From Anseongella ginsenosidimutans (lineage in GTDB: Bacteria > Bacteroidota > Bacteroidia > Sphingobacteriales > Sphingobacteriaceae): a stretch of DNA of 64,000 bases. This document shows, piece by piece, positions 33,074-42,268 of this stretch (position 1 is its first letter; each line of letters begins with the position of its first letter). Where the stretch lies: positions 3,596,001 through 3,660,000 of the forward strand of contig NZ_CP042432.1 in the NCBI RefSeq assembly GCF_008033235.1, given 5' to 3'. The position numbers and the translations under genes are program-made. Below the pieces are notes generated by a model. It had not been told where the DNA came from, did no database searches, and saw only the letters and a program-made list of their open reading frames with translations.

Positions 33074-34231
33074 TTATATATATGCAGATGGAGGAATGAG
33101 TACAGGCTTAATACAATTATCGAGTTTGGAGGAAAAGATATGGTAGGCGTCGGCTACTTCTTCCAGGGGCACCCTGTGCGTAACGATCGCTTTCGGATTA
33201 ATATACCCGCTTTGAATATGACTGATCAATTTAGGAAGAAGGCGTTTTACCGATGTCTGGTTGGCCCGGATAGTGATCCCCTTATTGACCACATTTCCTA
33301 TGGGAACGAAGTTAAAGGTAGGGCCATACACGCCCACAATGGAAACGATGCCTCCTTTCTTCACCGAATTAATAGCCCAGTAAAGAGCCGTTGCCGAACC
33401 AGCCTGAAGCAGCATTTTTCTTCCGGTGATGGTTTGCATGGCGCTTCCGGCCGCTTCGCATCCTACCGCGTCAATACAGACATCCGCTCCGTAATCTCCG
33501 GTCGTTTTCTTAAGGAACAAAACGGGATCTTCCAGCGACCTGAAATTATAAGCTTCGCATTGCGCATAATTTCTTACAAAATCAAGGCGGTATTCCAGGT
33601 GGTCAATCACGATAACACGTCCCGCTCCAAACAACCAGGCGCATTTAGCCGCCATAATACCCACGGGGCCCGCTCCGAATACGACAACCGTGTCGCCAAT
33701 TTTAATTCCGCCCATTTCCGCTGCCTGATAGCCGGTAGGCAGTACATCTGTTAACAGCACGGCATCGTCGGGGTCCATTTCCGGAGGAATGACCACCGGG
33801 CCCACATCCGCATAGGGTACCCGAACGTATTCGGCTTGCCCGCCGTCATATCCGCCGGCTGTGTGAGAATAGCCAAATATGCCGCCAACGGCGGTGGCTT
33901 CCGCATTTGATTCGTGGCAGTTACCGTATAATTCCTGTTTACAGAAGGGACAGACGCCACAAGCAATATTGAAAGGAACCAATACATGATCGCCCGGCTT
34001 TAACTTTTCAACCAGGGATCCGGTCTCTACCACGACACCGGTAAACTCATGACCGAAGGTCATTCCAACCCGTGTGTCAGGTACCAGGCCATGATATAAG
34101 TGCAGGTCGGAACCGCAAATGCAGGATCGGGTCACCCGGACAATTGCGTCGCCGGGATGTAAAATTTCAGGATAAGGTTTATCCCGGTCGGCACGGACCC
34201 GGAAAGGCCCCCTGTAATTCATCGCTAACAA
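33074..34231 (-). CDS. Zinc-dependent alcohol dehydrogenase (formaldehyde dehydrogenase-like)
   Basis: 385 residues of the medium-chain dehydrogenase family. Catalytic zinc region SCICGSDLHLYHG and GHEFTGVVVETGS; structural zinc cysteines in CGVCPFCKQELYGNC; NAD-binding GAGPVGIMAAKCAWLFGAGR followed by VIDHLEYR, where the aspartate selects NAD. The long form with GYDGGQAEYVRVPYADVGPV resembles glutathione-independent formaldehyde dehydrogenases. First gene of the operon with the small membrane protein, manganese catalase and the DsbA-like protein; probably an aldehyde or alcohol detoxification enzyme induced under stress. Confidence 0.92.
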   Translation of the reverse strand: MLAMNYRGPFRVRADRDKPYPEILHPGDAIVRVTRSCICGSDLHLYHGLVPDTRVGMTFGHEFTGVVVETGSLVEKLKPGDHVLVPFNIACGVCPFCKQELYGNCHESNAEATAVGGIFGYSHTAGGYDGGQAEYVRVPYADVGPVVIPPEMDPDDAVLLTDVLPTGYQAAEMGGIKIGDTVVVFGAGPVGIMAAKCAWLFGAGRVIVIDHLEYRLDFVRNYAQCEAYNFRSLEDPVLFLKKTTGDYGADVCIDAVGCEAAGSAMQTITGRKMLLQAGSATALYWAINSVKKGGIVSIVGVYGPTFNFVPIGNVVNKGITIRANQTSVKRLLPKLISHIQSGYINPKAIVTHRVPLEEVADAYHIFSSKLDNCIKPVLIPPSAYI

Positions 34232-34550
34232 GCTACCTCCTTTTTAAGTACTCTTTTAAGTGCTTAAAAACACGTGCCGCGTGTTGCGATCACAAAATTC
34301 GCACACCCCAAAACCTGCTTGTTTTTCCCCTTACCTGCTCAAAAAAAGTTTACATAGTACGCAGTGCGCACATTTTCTTTGTCTTGTCAGGAACAAAAAC
34401 AAAGAGCAGTTTAAGTACACGAATTTTTGATCGTAACACCAGGTGGATGTGTAAATGGATTTCCCTGGTGGGGAATATAATCCTGGCAGGGGAAACAGGA
34501 GCCTTTCCTGTCGTTAGGGCTGACGGCGGGAAAGGCTCTGTTTAAATTAT
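34232..34550. other. Intergenic region with a hairpin near 34499-34538
   Basis: No convincing gene. It lies between the end of the PQQ dehydrogenase (34551, minus strand) and the start of the alcohol dehydrogenase (34231, minus strand), so it must hold the promoter of the stress operon and the terminator of the sugar dehydrogenase. GAGCCTTTCC (34499-34508) pairs perfectly with GGAAAGGCTC (34529-34538), a possible terminator, though the T-run on the minus strand is poor. No clear promoter motif was found. Confidence 0.5.
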
Positions 34551-35792
34551 TTACTTCCCGATCCGGTACAATCTTCCCTGGTCGGTAACAGCATAGAGGG
34601 CGCCGTCTTTACCCTGGGTTATGCCCCGGAACCGCTGCTTTTCATCGGCGAGCAGCCGCTCTTCGCCGGTTACCTTATTGTCTTCAATTCTCAGGCGGGC
34701 TATATGCATACCGCTCAGGGCCGCCACGAACAGGTTGTTTTCCCATTCGGGGATCGCATTGCCACTATAAAAGGTGATCCCGCTGGGAGAAATAACCGGG
34801 TCATAATAATATACCGGCTGCTCCATTCCCTCCTTTTGCTGAATGGCGTCCCCTATTTTCTCACCGCTGTATTCCAGTCCGTATGTAATGACCGGCCATC
34901 CGTAATTTTTTCCAGGCGCAACGCGGTTTATTTCATCTCCGCCGCGGGGCCCGAATTCCGCTTCCCAGAGATCGCCGGTTTCTGGATGGAAAGCAAGGCC
35001 TTGTACGTTTCTGTGCCCATAGGAATAGATTTCCGCCCTGGCATCGTCCCTGTTCTCAAAGGGGTTGCCCGGAGCCGGCTGACCGTCAGGAGTGATCCTG
35101 ATCACCTTTCCCAGGGAAGAATTCAGATCCTGCGACTGCGGTCTTGTTTCCAGGTCCGACCGTTCGCCGGTGCTAAAAATCAGGTTCCCCGTTTTATCAA
35201 AAAGAATGCGGGATCCGTAGTGCAAGGCACTTTCATGAGCCGGAGTTGCACGGTAAATCACTTCCGCATTTTCAATGGTCTTTTCATCATCCGATAATTT
35301 CCCCTTGGCAATAGCGGTGAGGTTCCCTTCCGGAGTTTTTTCCGAAAAAGCCCAGTAAACCATCCGGTTATCATCGAAAGAAGGATCAATGGTAAGGCCC
35401 AGTAAGCCCCCCTGTCCGTCTGCGTTTACTTCAGGCAGACCCGTGATGGCCCCGCTAAGGGTACCGTCAGGGGAAGCAATCCGCATAGTGCCTTCTTTTT
35501 CGGTAATTAAAAACCGGCCATCGGGCAAACTGGTAATGCCCCAGGGCCTGTTGAGCCCCTCGCTCAGTACTTCAGTTTCGTACGGAGTGGTGGTTTTTAT
35601 TCCGCCAATGCGGGTTTGCCCCTCAAATGCCGGCTGATAATCTGTGTTCGGTTCCTTTGTTTCTACCGGCGCAATGGTCGAGTCCGGGCCGGCCACTTCC
35701 TCCCCGTTGGTCTTTCCCGGGGAAGACTGACAGGAAGAGATGCTCATTGCCAGGCCAAGCGCTATTAATGGAAATCTGGATGTGCTTATCAT
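34551..35792 (-). CDS. PQQ-dependent sugar dehydrogenase-like lipoprotein
   Basis: 413 residues; lipoprotein signal with lipobox SISSC. Six-bladed propeller of the soluble glucose/aldose sugar dehydrogenase class: LNRPWGITSLPDGRFLITEK, GGLLGLTIDPSFDDNRMVYW, HYGSRILFDKTGNLIFSTGE, YSYGHRNVQGLAFHPETGDL, WEAEFGPRGGDEINR and NYGWPVITYG, which supply the PQQ and calcium contacts in this family. It oxidises aldose sugars in the periplasm and passes electrons to the respiratory chain. No PQQ synthesis genes are in the window. It stands alone. Confidence 0.92.
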   Translation of the reverse strand: MISTSRFPLIALGLAMSISSCQSSPGKTNGEEVAGPDSTIAPVETKEPNTDYQPAFEGQTRIGGIKTTTPYETEVLSEGLNRPWGITSLPDGRFLITEKEGTMRIASPDGTLSGAITGLPEVNADGQGGLLGLTIDPSFDDNRMVYWAFSEKTPEGNLTAIAKGKLSDDEKTIENAEVIYRATPAHESALHYGSRILFDKTGNLIFSTGERSDLETRPQSQDLNSSLGKVIRITPDGQPAPGNPFENRDDARAEIYSYGHRNVQGLAFHPETGDLWEAEFGPRGGDEINRVAPGKNYGWPVITYGLEYSGEKIGDAIQQKEGMEQPVYYYDPVISPSGITFYSGNAIPEWENNLFVAALSGMHIARLRIEDNKVTGEERLLADEKQRFRGITQGKDGALYAVTDQGRLYRIGK

Positions 35793-35929
35793 AAAATTTT
35801 TTTCTAAAAGTAAGAATTATTCCTGAGGATGCCGTACATGTTTACTTCACAGATTATCACAGGATGTTTTGCGCCGAAAACGGGAAATAGTGTTGTGCAA
35901 TGTAAGGCTCCTTTTGAATATTATTGTTC

Positions 35930-36447
35930 ATGCTATTCAATTCGTTAGAATTCGCTGGGTTTCTGATTATTGTCTACTTGTTATACTGGTTTGCGTGCAG
36001 GAAAAATTTCCGTAGTCAGAATAACCTATTACTGCTGGCCAGTCATATTTTTTATGGCTGGTGGGACTGGCGTTTTGTTTTCCTTCTGCTATTGTCTACG
36101 GTCATTGATTACAGCTTCGGCCTCTGGATCAATCACACAACTGCTGAGAAACGCCGTAAGTTTTTTCTATGGCTGAGCATCGCCAATAACCTGGCCGTGC
36201 TGGCTGCATTTAAGTATTATAATTTTTTCGCGGGGTCTTTCAGGGAAATGATGAAAAATATGGGTTTCCATGTAAGCCCCTATATGCTCAACCTGATATT
36301 GCCTGTGGGAATATCCTTTTACACCTTCCATGGAATGTCTTATGTATTTGATATTTACAACCGGAAGATCAGTCCTGTCCGGACCTTCACCGATTACGGG
36401 CTTTTCGTGTCTTTTTTCCGCTCCTGGTAGCGGGCCCGATTGAACTG
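35930..36447 (+). pseudogene. MBOAT O-acyltransferase, truncated by frameshift and deletion
   Basis: The ATG at 35930 opens MLFNSLEFAGFLIIVYLLYW, the standard start of AlgI-like membrane O-acyltransferases (normally about 480 residues). Segments FRSQNNLLLLASHIFYGWWD and ILPVGISFYTFHGMSYVFDI are intact. The frame then breaks at a T6 run near 36411-36416: one more T would restore FFPLLVAGPIE, the conserved motif, up to about 36447. Beyond that the sequence no longer matches the family, and the catalytic histidine half is missing. The next frame carries the tail of an SGNH protein, the usual partner gene, so a deletion has joined the two. Confidence 0.8.
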
Positions 36448-37016
36448 CCCTGGATATCTGCTACAGCACAAAAAAACCTGACCTGGGCCTGCTGGAGATG
36501 GTCATAGACGTAAACCAGGTAAAAGCCTATAATACGCTCCTTTATGCAACATTAAGGAGCCTCCTCGGCGATTTTTCCAAAAAAGAGCAGCACCTGAAAG
36601 GTGACAAATATATTTCCGGCGGTTACGTGGAAAGCAAACTTATCATTCCTGACACGGATGAGCTTCATAATCCTTTGCCTCAAAAACGGATCAATTTCCG
36701 GGGCAACCAACATGCTGACGCCTTTAAAGACATTCTGGCCTTGCTGAAAGAAAAAAACATCCCCGTTATCCTGATCCAGGCGCCCACATCGGAAGCCTAC
36801 CTTTCCTCCATAGGCAATGAAGAGGAGATAGACCGTTATTTTTCATCCTTTCCAGGCGTCCCCTACTACAATTTCAACAAACTCATTTCCCTTAACGACA
36901 GCTGCTTTTTTGACGTTCACCACCTGAACCACCGGGGCGTATCCTTATTTAATAACGCACTCATCAGGAAACTCCCCGCTTTGCAGCTGGCAGCGAATGC
37001 GGGGCGGCACCGCTGA
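36444..37016 (+). pseudogene. C-terminal part of an SGNH/alginate-acetylase-like protein
   Basis: An open frame from about 36444 reads TALDICYSTKKPDLGLLEMV and continues to NAGRHR without a proper start; the first ATG (36498) lies inside the fold. The final DVHHLNHRGVSLFNNALIRK contains the Asp-x-x-His catalytic pair of SGNH hydrolases, and IPVILIQAPTSEAYLSSIGN is a core strand. The N-terminal block with the serine nucleophile is missing. Together with the truncated MBOAT gene this looks like a two-gene acetylation pair collapsed by one deletion at about 36440-36450. Confidence 0.7.
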
Positions 37017-37097
37017 TTACAGCCAGTACTTTTTTACTGAAGAGGCAATGATATATTCCGGTCTTTTTTTAGCTTCGTATCACATAGGAGCGTTTAT

Positions 37098-38417
37098 ATG
37101 AAATATAACCTTTACTTTTCTCTTCTACTCGTATGCGCATTACTTGTTATTTCCGGTTCCTGCAAAAAGGAAACTATTTTTATTATTGAAAAAAAGCCCC
37201 AGGTAACGCTAAAGATTGATAAGGTGATTAACGATTCTACGATCACCTTAAAATGGACAAAGTACGAAGGGAATGATTTCAAAGAGTACCAGCTTTACCG
37301 ATCCACCATTGTGCTGGAGAATAATGAATTTGTCTCGTCCAATAGTATCATTAAAGTAATGCACGATGCAGACTCCGTGGAATTCACAGAACGGGATATG
37401 CCATTTGCCAAAAACATAGATTACACAATTGTGGTGATAACAGACCCGGCAAGTGATGAGAACTCTTACAGCACCGCAACCTATATAAGGCCTCGCACCC
37501 TTTTAAGCGCTACTTTTTCCGATGTACTGATCAACAGAGATAGAAAAATGATCTATTTATATGACCGGCCATCCGGAAAAATTTCCGCAGTCGATTATGA
37601 GAAAAGCGTGGAGCTGGCATCCGTTGATCTGAATGTACCTATTGGCTATTGCGACCTGGGAGACTTTGGCGGAATTAATACGGAACTTTATGTTTCAACC
37701 TATGACGGTTGGATTGAGATATTGGACGCCGCCACGTTAACAACTAAGGACCGGCTTTATGTATCAGGAGAGGAAGCCTTATCCGTTGTGGCGGAGAAGG
37801 GAAAACTCTTTGTTTCTACAACCGACCGGTCAGAGGTGCCGGGGATGCCAAACGGGCCCTTAAAAGTATACGACCGGGCAACAAAAAAATTGATCGGAAG
37901 AAGCGGGCTCCATGAACGTACCCGGCTTCTTTACCTGGAAGGAACGGACCTGGAACTCATTGATATTACTATCAATTTAATTCCGGAAGATATCACGTTC
38001 TTCCGGTTTAATTCCGAAGGCAAAGCAGAAGTCGTAAAGGAAGACCCTTATCACGGGGACTACATGATAAGTCCCTCCCTCGCAAAATCTTTTCCGGACG
38101 GAAGCAAATTCATTACGTCCCGAAGTGGCAGTATATTCAATAAATCGCTGACCTTTGACCGGAACATAAAAGATCATTCCGGGAACTATGTGGATTTTAC
38201 ATTCAGCGAAAACGCGGACATTATCTATTGCGCCGTAAATGCGAAAAACAAGATCGAAGCCATTTCCTATCCGTCCCTTGCCCCTTTGAAAACCTATTCC
38301 ACCAGTTATCCGCCTTTAAGGATCTTCCGGGATGGCAATATACTGCTGAGCGTATCCGCCGGCATCCTGGGATTCGGCGGTGATAAATATTACTTGATTG
38401 ACAAGATCACCTTGTAA
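37098..38417 (+). CDS. Surface-type lipoprotein: FnIII-like domain plus beta-propeller
   Basis: 439 residues. Lipoprotein signal ends SGSC, followed by KKE. Residues about 35-130 look like a fibronectin type III domain (VTLKIDKVINDSTITLKWTK, FKEYQLYRSTIV, NIDYTIVVITDPAS). Residues about 140-439 have WD/YVTN-like propeller strands (IYLYDRPSGKISAVDYEKSV, ELYVSTYDGWIEILDAATLT, LFVSTTDRSEVP, FTFSENADIIYCAVNAKNKI). No catalytic signature was found; binding is likely. The next two genes have the same plan with other sandwich domains. The gap to the next start is 13 bases, so they are probably one operon. Confidence 0.78.
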   Translation: MKYNLYFSLLLVCALLVISGSCKKETIFIIEKKPQVTLKIDKVINDSTITLKWTKYEGNDFKEYQLYRSTIVLENNEFVSSNSIIKVMHDADSVEFTERDMPFAKNIDYTIVVITDPASDENSYSTATYIRPRTLLSATFSDVLINRDRKMIYLYDRPSGKISAVDYEKSVELASVDLNVPIGYCDLGDFGGINTELYVSTYDGWIEILDAATLTTKDRLYVSGEEALSVVAEKGKLFVSTTDRSEVPGMPNGPLKVYDRATKKLIGRSGLHERTRLLYLEGTDLELIDITINLIPEDITFFRFNSEGKAEVVKEDPYHGDYMISPSLAKSFPDGSKFITSRSGSIFNKSLTFDRNIKDHSGNYVDFTFSENADIIYCAVNAKNKIEAISYPSLAPLKTYSTSYPPLRIFRDGNILLSVSAGILGFGGDKYYLIDKITL

Positions 38418-38430
38418 TTCGGGTTTCGAT

Positions 38431-39912
38431 ATGAAAAGACCTTTACTCTTAGCCGTAAGCATTCTCTCAGCGCAACTTTTCCATTCAGGCTGTGAGAAAA
38501 AAGAAGTTATCACGATAGAACAGCCCAATGCCTGCTTTACAGTTCATATTAACCGGGACGGCCATCTGATATCAGACCAGCCTCCCTCAAATTTTCCGGA
38601 TTCGGCATTCTATTTTAAAAACTGTTCGGATTCATCGGATGCCATTACTTACTTATGGAATTTTGGCGACGGCTCCACTTCCACAGAAAGAAATCCGATA
38701 CACAGGTATCCTCAAAAAGGCAAATACGATGTTAGTTTAATCGTCAACAAGAACAACGGCGCCTTTGATACCGCGCACGCAGTCGTTTTAGTTGCAATCG
38801 GCCAGAAAAACATTTCTCTGGGAACGGATTACCACACCCGGCCTGTTGACATCGCGCCGACAGGAGAAGACACCTTTCTTTTGTTGGGGGAATCTGACCG
38901 GGCCGGCACTTATGACGACCTCCCCTCCTGCTTTTTAATGGAAATAGACAGCGAATTAAACTGGAAGAAAACCAAAACGTTTCCCACTTCCACGAGATTT
39001 AATTCCATGCTACAGGCAAGTGACGGTAATTACATTCTTACGGGAACTACCGGTGGAAGGGAAAGATTCAATGAACTGGCAAAAATGACGGAGAAGGGAA
39101 ACCTTCTTTGGACAAAACCTATTACTGCGGATGATCACTTTTTTTATGCAAAACAAACCAGTGACGGCGGGTATTTAGTTACGGGAACGAGGGCCATCCC
39201 GCAATCAAACGGCTACGACCGTCCGTACGCGCTAATTGTAAAAACGGATCCGAACGGCAATAAACAATGGGAAAAAGTCCTTAACACCGCGGAGGTTGAG
39301 ATTGGAGAAAGTGGAAGTATTATAGCCGATGAAGACGGAATTGTGGTCGCAGGCATTAAAATGTCGGTGGCCACGGAGACCGGCTATTGTTATTACTGCG
39401 ATTCTGTGATGATCGCAAAATACACCAACGCGGGTGAACTTCTTTGGAAAAATACGGTTGGTCTGGGCATACACCACATGGGAGGAACCAGGCTTTCAAG
39501 GATACCGGGCGGCAACTACATAATTACGAACGGCCGGGCATTATTCTTCTTTTCCCCATCCGGCATTTTCGAGAACCGGAAACTGCTGGATTATGCAACC
39601 GAAGTTAACATGGTCACCACCGACAATAAAATCTTGTTATTACAATCAAGATATTCAAATGGATACAATACGAATATTCTCAAATTAGACCAAAACGGGC
39701 TGTTCCAGTGGGATAGTTTCTTTAACGGTAGCCGGCGGTTGGAAAACGGGGGAGCAAGCTGCTGTTCGAGTACCTATCCTGTGGCAGCCCATCCAATGAA
39801 AAACGGTGGAAATATCCTGCTTGGCCGCCGAACAGACGCCCGGGAAGACAACTCCGGATATTACGACTCGATAATCCTCCTGCAGTTGGATAATGAGGGG
39901 AATCCTTTATAA
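38431..39912 (+). CDS. Lipoprotein with PKD domain and beta-propeller
   Basis: 493 residues from the ATG at 38431, chosen because it starts the lipoprotein signal (LAVSILSAQLFHSGC, then EKKE). A PKD domain lies at about 25-125, with the diagnostic YLWNFGDGSTSTERNPIHRY and GKYDVSLIV. The remainder (about 130-493) is a delta-60-like propeller (FNSMLQASDGNYILTGTTGG, QTSDGGYLVTGTRAIPQ, IADEDGIVVAGIKMS, NGGNILLGRRTD). The post-lipobox segments of this protein (EKKEVITIEQP) and the upstream one (KKETIFIIEKKP) are alike, so the two genes share ancestry at least at the N-terminus. Confidence 0.82.
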   Translation: MKRPLLLAVSILSAQLFHSGCEKKEVITIEQPNACFTVHINRDGHLISDQPPSNFPDSAFYFKNCSDSSDAITYLWNFGDGSTSTERNPIHRYPQKGKYDVSLIVNKNNGAFDTAHAVVLVAIGQKNISLGTDYHTRPVDIAPTGEDTFLLLGESDRAGTYDDLPSCFLMEIDSELNWKKTKTFPTSTRFNSMLQASDGNYILTGTTGGRERFNELAKMTEKGNLLWTKPITADDHFFYAKQTSDGGYLVTGTRAIPQSNGYDRPYALIVKTDPNGNKQWEKVLNTAEVEIGESGSIIADEDGIVVAGIKMSVATETGYCYYCDSVMIAKYTNAGELLWKNTVGLGIHHMGGTRLSRIPGGNYIITNGRALFFFSPSGIFENRKLLDYATEVNMVTTDNKILLLQSRYSNGYNTNILKLDQNGLFQWDSFFNGSRRLENGGASCCSSTYPVAAHPMKNGGNILLGRRTDAREDNSGYYDSIILLQLDNEGNPL

Positions 39913-39947
39913 GCGACCTGACCTTGATAATTTGGAAATACCGCCTT

Positions 39948-41750
39948 ATGTTAATTGACTACGCTACTATTTTTCGTTACTTGCTTGTCTGCCTTTTACT
40001 TATGTCACTATGGGGCTGTAAAAAAGAACATGCAAAAGACAATGACCGCGTTACTACTTACCCGGTATCGGAAGCAGACAGTACCGGCGTTGTCTTCCGC
40101 GGTTTTGTCATGGAAAAAGATATTCCGTTGATTTCAGAACTGGGTTTCGTCTGGTCGGAAAACCCCAATCCAGACATCAATGATGCATATCATGTTTCTG
40201 CGTTAAAGCCCGAAGCAGGCGGAGAGTTTTCAATTAAAGTTAGCAGCGGTATCAAAAAAAATGTTACGTATTATGTAAGAGCCTACGCTATTCTTAATGG
40301 TCAGTTCTTATATAGCAATCCTCAGTCATTTGAAGGCAAAGGAAGTAGCGGGCCGCGCATTAACAGGCTGATTCCTTATAGAGGAACCTGGGGGGATACG
40401 CTGCAAATAGTCGGAACCAATTATTCCACCGAATCATCCCAGGTGGAAGTTTACCTGGAGGAACTCCCCCTTCCGGTATTATCCGCGGGTCCGGATACGA
40501 TAAAATGCCTCATTCCGGATTCGTTTAATAAAAAAGCCGCAAAAGTGGTTCTTACTGTTAACGGGCAAACGACTCAATTTTCTGCATTCTATCTAACACC
40601 CCCAAGAATAGACTCACTTTCTGACTATCAAGGTCGTGCGGGAGAGCGAATTCGCATATACGGAGATTATTTCAGCCCGGTCCGGGAAAATAACCTGGTT
40701 AAAGTGAATGACAAGAACGCGGCTATTTCCTCCAACGGAACCACGTACCTGGAGATCGAACTTCCTGTCGATAATTATAGCTCCCGGAAGCCGTTGACTG
40801 TTGAAGTAGCGGGAAATGTCGCAGCATCTGAATTAAACTTTGAACTGTTGGTTTATCTCACCAGGATGCCGGATTTCCCGGGCAAGCCTCGTTTTGATGC
40901 GACGGGCGTTGTAACAGGTAATAAAGCCTATATAGGAACCGGCAGAGCGGGATCCGGAGGAGAAGTATATTCCTACGGCGATATCTGGGAATACGATCTC
41001 GTAAGCGGCGCCTGGAAGCCGAAAACGAATTATCCGGAAGGAGCGGCGAACAGCCTGTCCTCTTTTACACTAAACGGAAAGATCTATATGGGAACAGGAG
41101 TAAATATGCGGTATTATTCAAATAATTATTACGAATATGATCCGCTGGGAAATTCCTGGAAGCAAATAGCTAACTTCCCTTCGATTCCCCGGGTTGAAAC
41201 CCAGTCCTTCGTTATCGGGGAGAAAGCTTACGTAGGCGGAGGATTCGGAGATAGCCGCTATCTCTCTGACTACTATAGCTATACTCCTGAGACAAACTCC
41301 TGGGAACGGATAGCCGACATGCCGGCTAAGGAATACGTGAGGCAGGCTTCTTTTGTTCTGAATGGAAAGTTCTATATAGGAACAGGGCTGAACAGCTTTG
41401 GCCATTATACGAATGAATTCTGGGTATACGATCCTCTTTCAGACAAATGGTCCCGCGCGCCGGATTTCCCGGGCGAACTCAGGCAAAATGCCATCGGCTT
41501 CTCCATTAAGGGGAAAGGGTACATTTATGGCGGGCACCAGGACCATCACGGAGTGCCTGACATCTGGGAATTTTCCCCGGAAACCGGTGAATGGACAAAA
41601 AAGGAGAATATAGTAAGCAAGGCTCATTGGCTAAATGCCTTTTTTATCGCCAATGATAAAGCTTACATTATAACAGGAGCCTATAATACTCCGTATAGCA
41701 GTTTTTCAATCTTCTCCGGTTCCGGCGAGTTCTGGATCTTTGAGCCCTAA
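39948..41750 (+). CDS. Lipoprotein with IPT/TIG domains and kelch propeller
   Basis: 600 residues from the ATG at 39948 (lipobox LMSLWGC then KKE). Residues about 35-130 form a beta-sandwich common in Bacteroidota surface proteins (GVVFRGFVMEKDIPLISELG, SSGIKKNVTYYVRAYAILNG). Two IPT/TIG domains follow (about 135-300: INRLIPYRGTWGDTLQIVGT; IDSLSDYQGRAGERIRIYGD). The last ~290 residues are kelch repeats (GKIYMGTGVNMRYYSNNYYE, EKAYVGGGFGDSRYLSDYYS, GKFYIGTGLNSFGHYTNEFW, GKGYIYGGHQDHHGVPDIWE). A typical outer-membrane binding protein. Third member of the lipoprotein trio; the gap from the previous gene is 35 bases. Confidence 0.85.
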   Translation: MLIDYATIFRYLLVCLLLMSLWGCKKEHAKDNDRVTTYPVSEADSTGVVFRGFVMEKDIPLISELGFVWSENPNPDINDAYHVSALKPEAGGEFSIKVSSGIKKNVTYYVRAYAILNGQFLYSNPQSFEGKGSSGPRINRLIPYRGTWGDTLQIVGTNYSTESSQVEVYLEELPLPVLSAGPDTIKCLIPDSFNKKAAKVVLTVNGQTTQFSAFYLTPPRIDSLSDYQGRAGERIRIYGDYFSPVRENNLVKVNDKNAAISSNGTTYLEIELPVDNYSSRKPLTVEVAGNVAASELNFELLVYLTRMPDFPGKPRFDATGVVTGNKAYIGTGRAGSGGEVYSYGDIWEYDLVSGAWKPKTNYPEGAANSLSSFTLNGKIYMGTGVNMRYYSNNYYEYDPLGNSWKQIANFPSIPRVETQSFVIGEKAYVGGGFGDSRYLSDYYSYTPETNSWERIADMPAKEYVRQASFVLNGKFYIGTGLNSFGHYTNEFWVYDPLSDKWSRAPDFPGELRQNAIGFSIKGKGYIYGGHQDHHGVPDIWEFSPETGEWTKKENIVSKAHWLNAFFIANDKAYIITGAYNTPYSSFSIFSGSGEFWIFEP

Positions 41751-41792
41751 TTGCCCGCGTATTTCCTCAGATTTACCTTAACTTTATATACT

Positions 41793-42258
41793 ATGAAGAA
41801 GGGTTTTTCGAAAGGATCGCGGACAAGTCGACCCAGGTAGCCGGCTCGCCTATCGCGTTTATTGTAGCGGGAGGATTGATCAATGCCTGGATCGTTACGG
41901 GTCCGGTTTTTGGATTTTCCGACACCTGGCAGCTGGTAATCAATACCGGAACCACGATCATTACCTTCCTGATGGTTTCCCTGATACAGAAAACCCAGAA
42001 CAAAGATTCCAAAGCCTTACAACTGAAGTTGAATGAACTTATTGCTACCAGCAGAAGAGCAAGTAACCGGATGGTTGACATTGAAGATCTTACGGAGGAA
42101 GAGCTGGATGTGCTGCATAAATTTTATCAGCGGCTTTCTGAAAAAGCAAAAGCTCCAGGAACATCCACAAATCACATTCCATTGATATTGCGGACAGCAT
42201 CCATCAGTCAAAGGCGGAGCTTAGCAGCCAGGCGGACCGGCCAAGGGATACGGATTGA
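41793..42258 (+). pseudogene. Low-affinity iron permease family gene, two one-base shifts
   Basis: The body FFERIADKSTQVAGSPIAFI, VTGPVFGFSDTWQLVINTGT, TTIITFLMVSLIQKTQNKDS and MVDIEDLTEEELDVLHKFY is a clear low-affinity Fe permease-like protein (usually ~140 aa, two transmembrane helices). The natural start ATG at 41793 (MKKGF) is out of frame: one extra T in the T5 run at 41804-41808 would restore MKKGFFERIADKST. Near 42160 a second missing base separates the body from the normal tail SHSIDIADSIHQSKAELSSQ, which ends in TGA at 42256-42258. Either a real pseudogene or two sequencing errors. Confidence 0.75.
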
Positions 42259-42268
42259 GCGCTTCGGC

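Noticed and set aside
34072-34545. Plus-strand frame of 157 codons between the alcohol dehydrogenase and the sugar dehydrogenase
   Set aside because: Its first half is the complement of the alcohol dehydrogenase gene, and the rest reads through the intergenic hairpin; no start signal.
37098-41750. SusD-like or TonB-linked uptake locus
   Set aside because: No SusC/TonB receptor or SusD helical (TPR) motifs are present; the proteins are sandwich-propeller lipoproteins.
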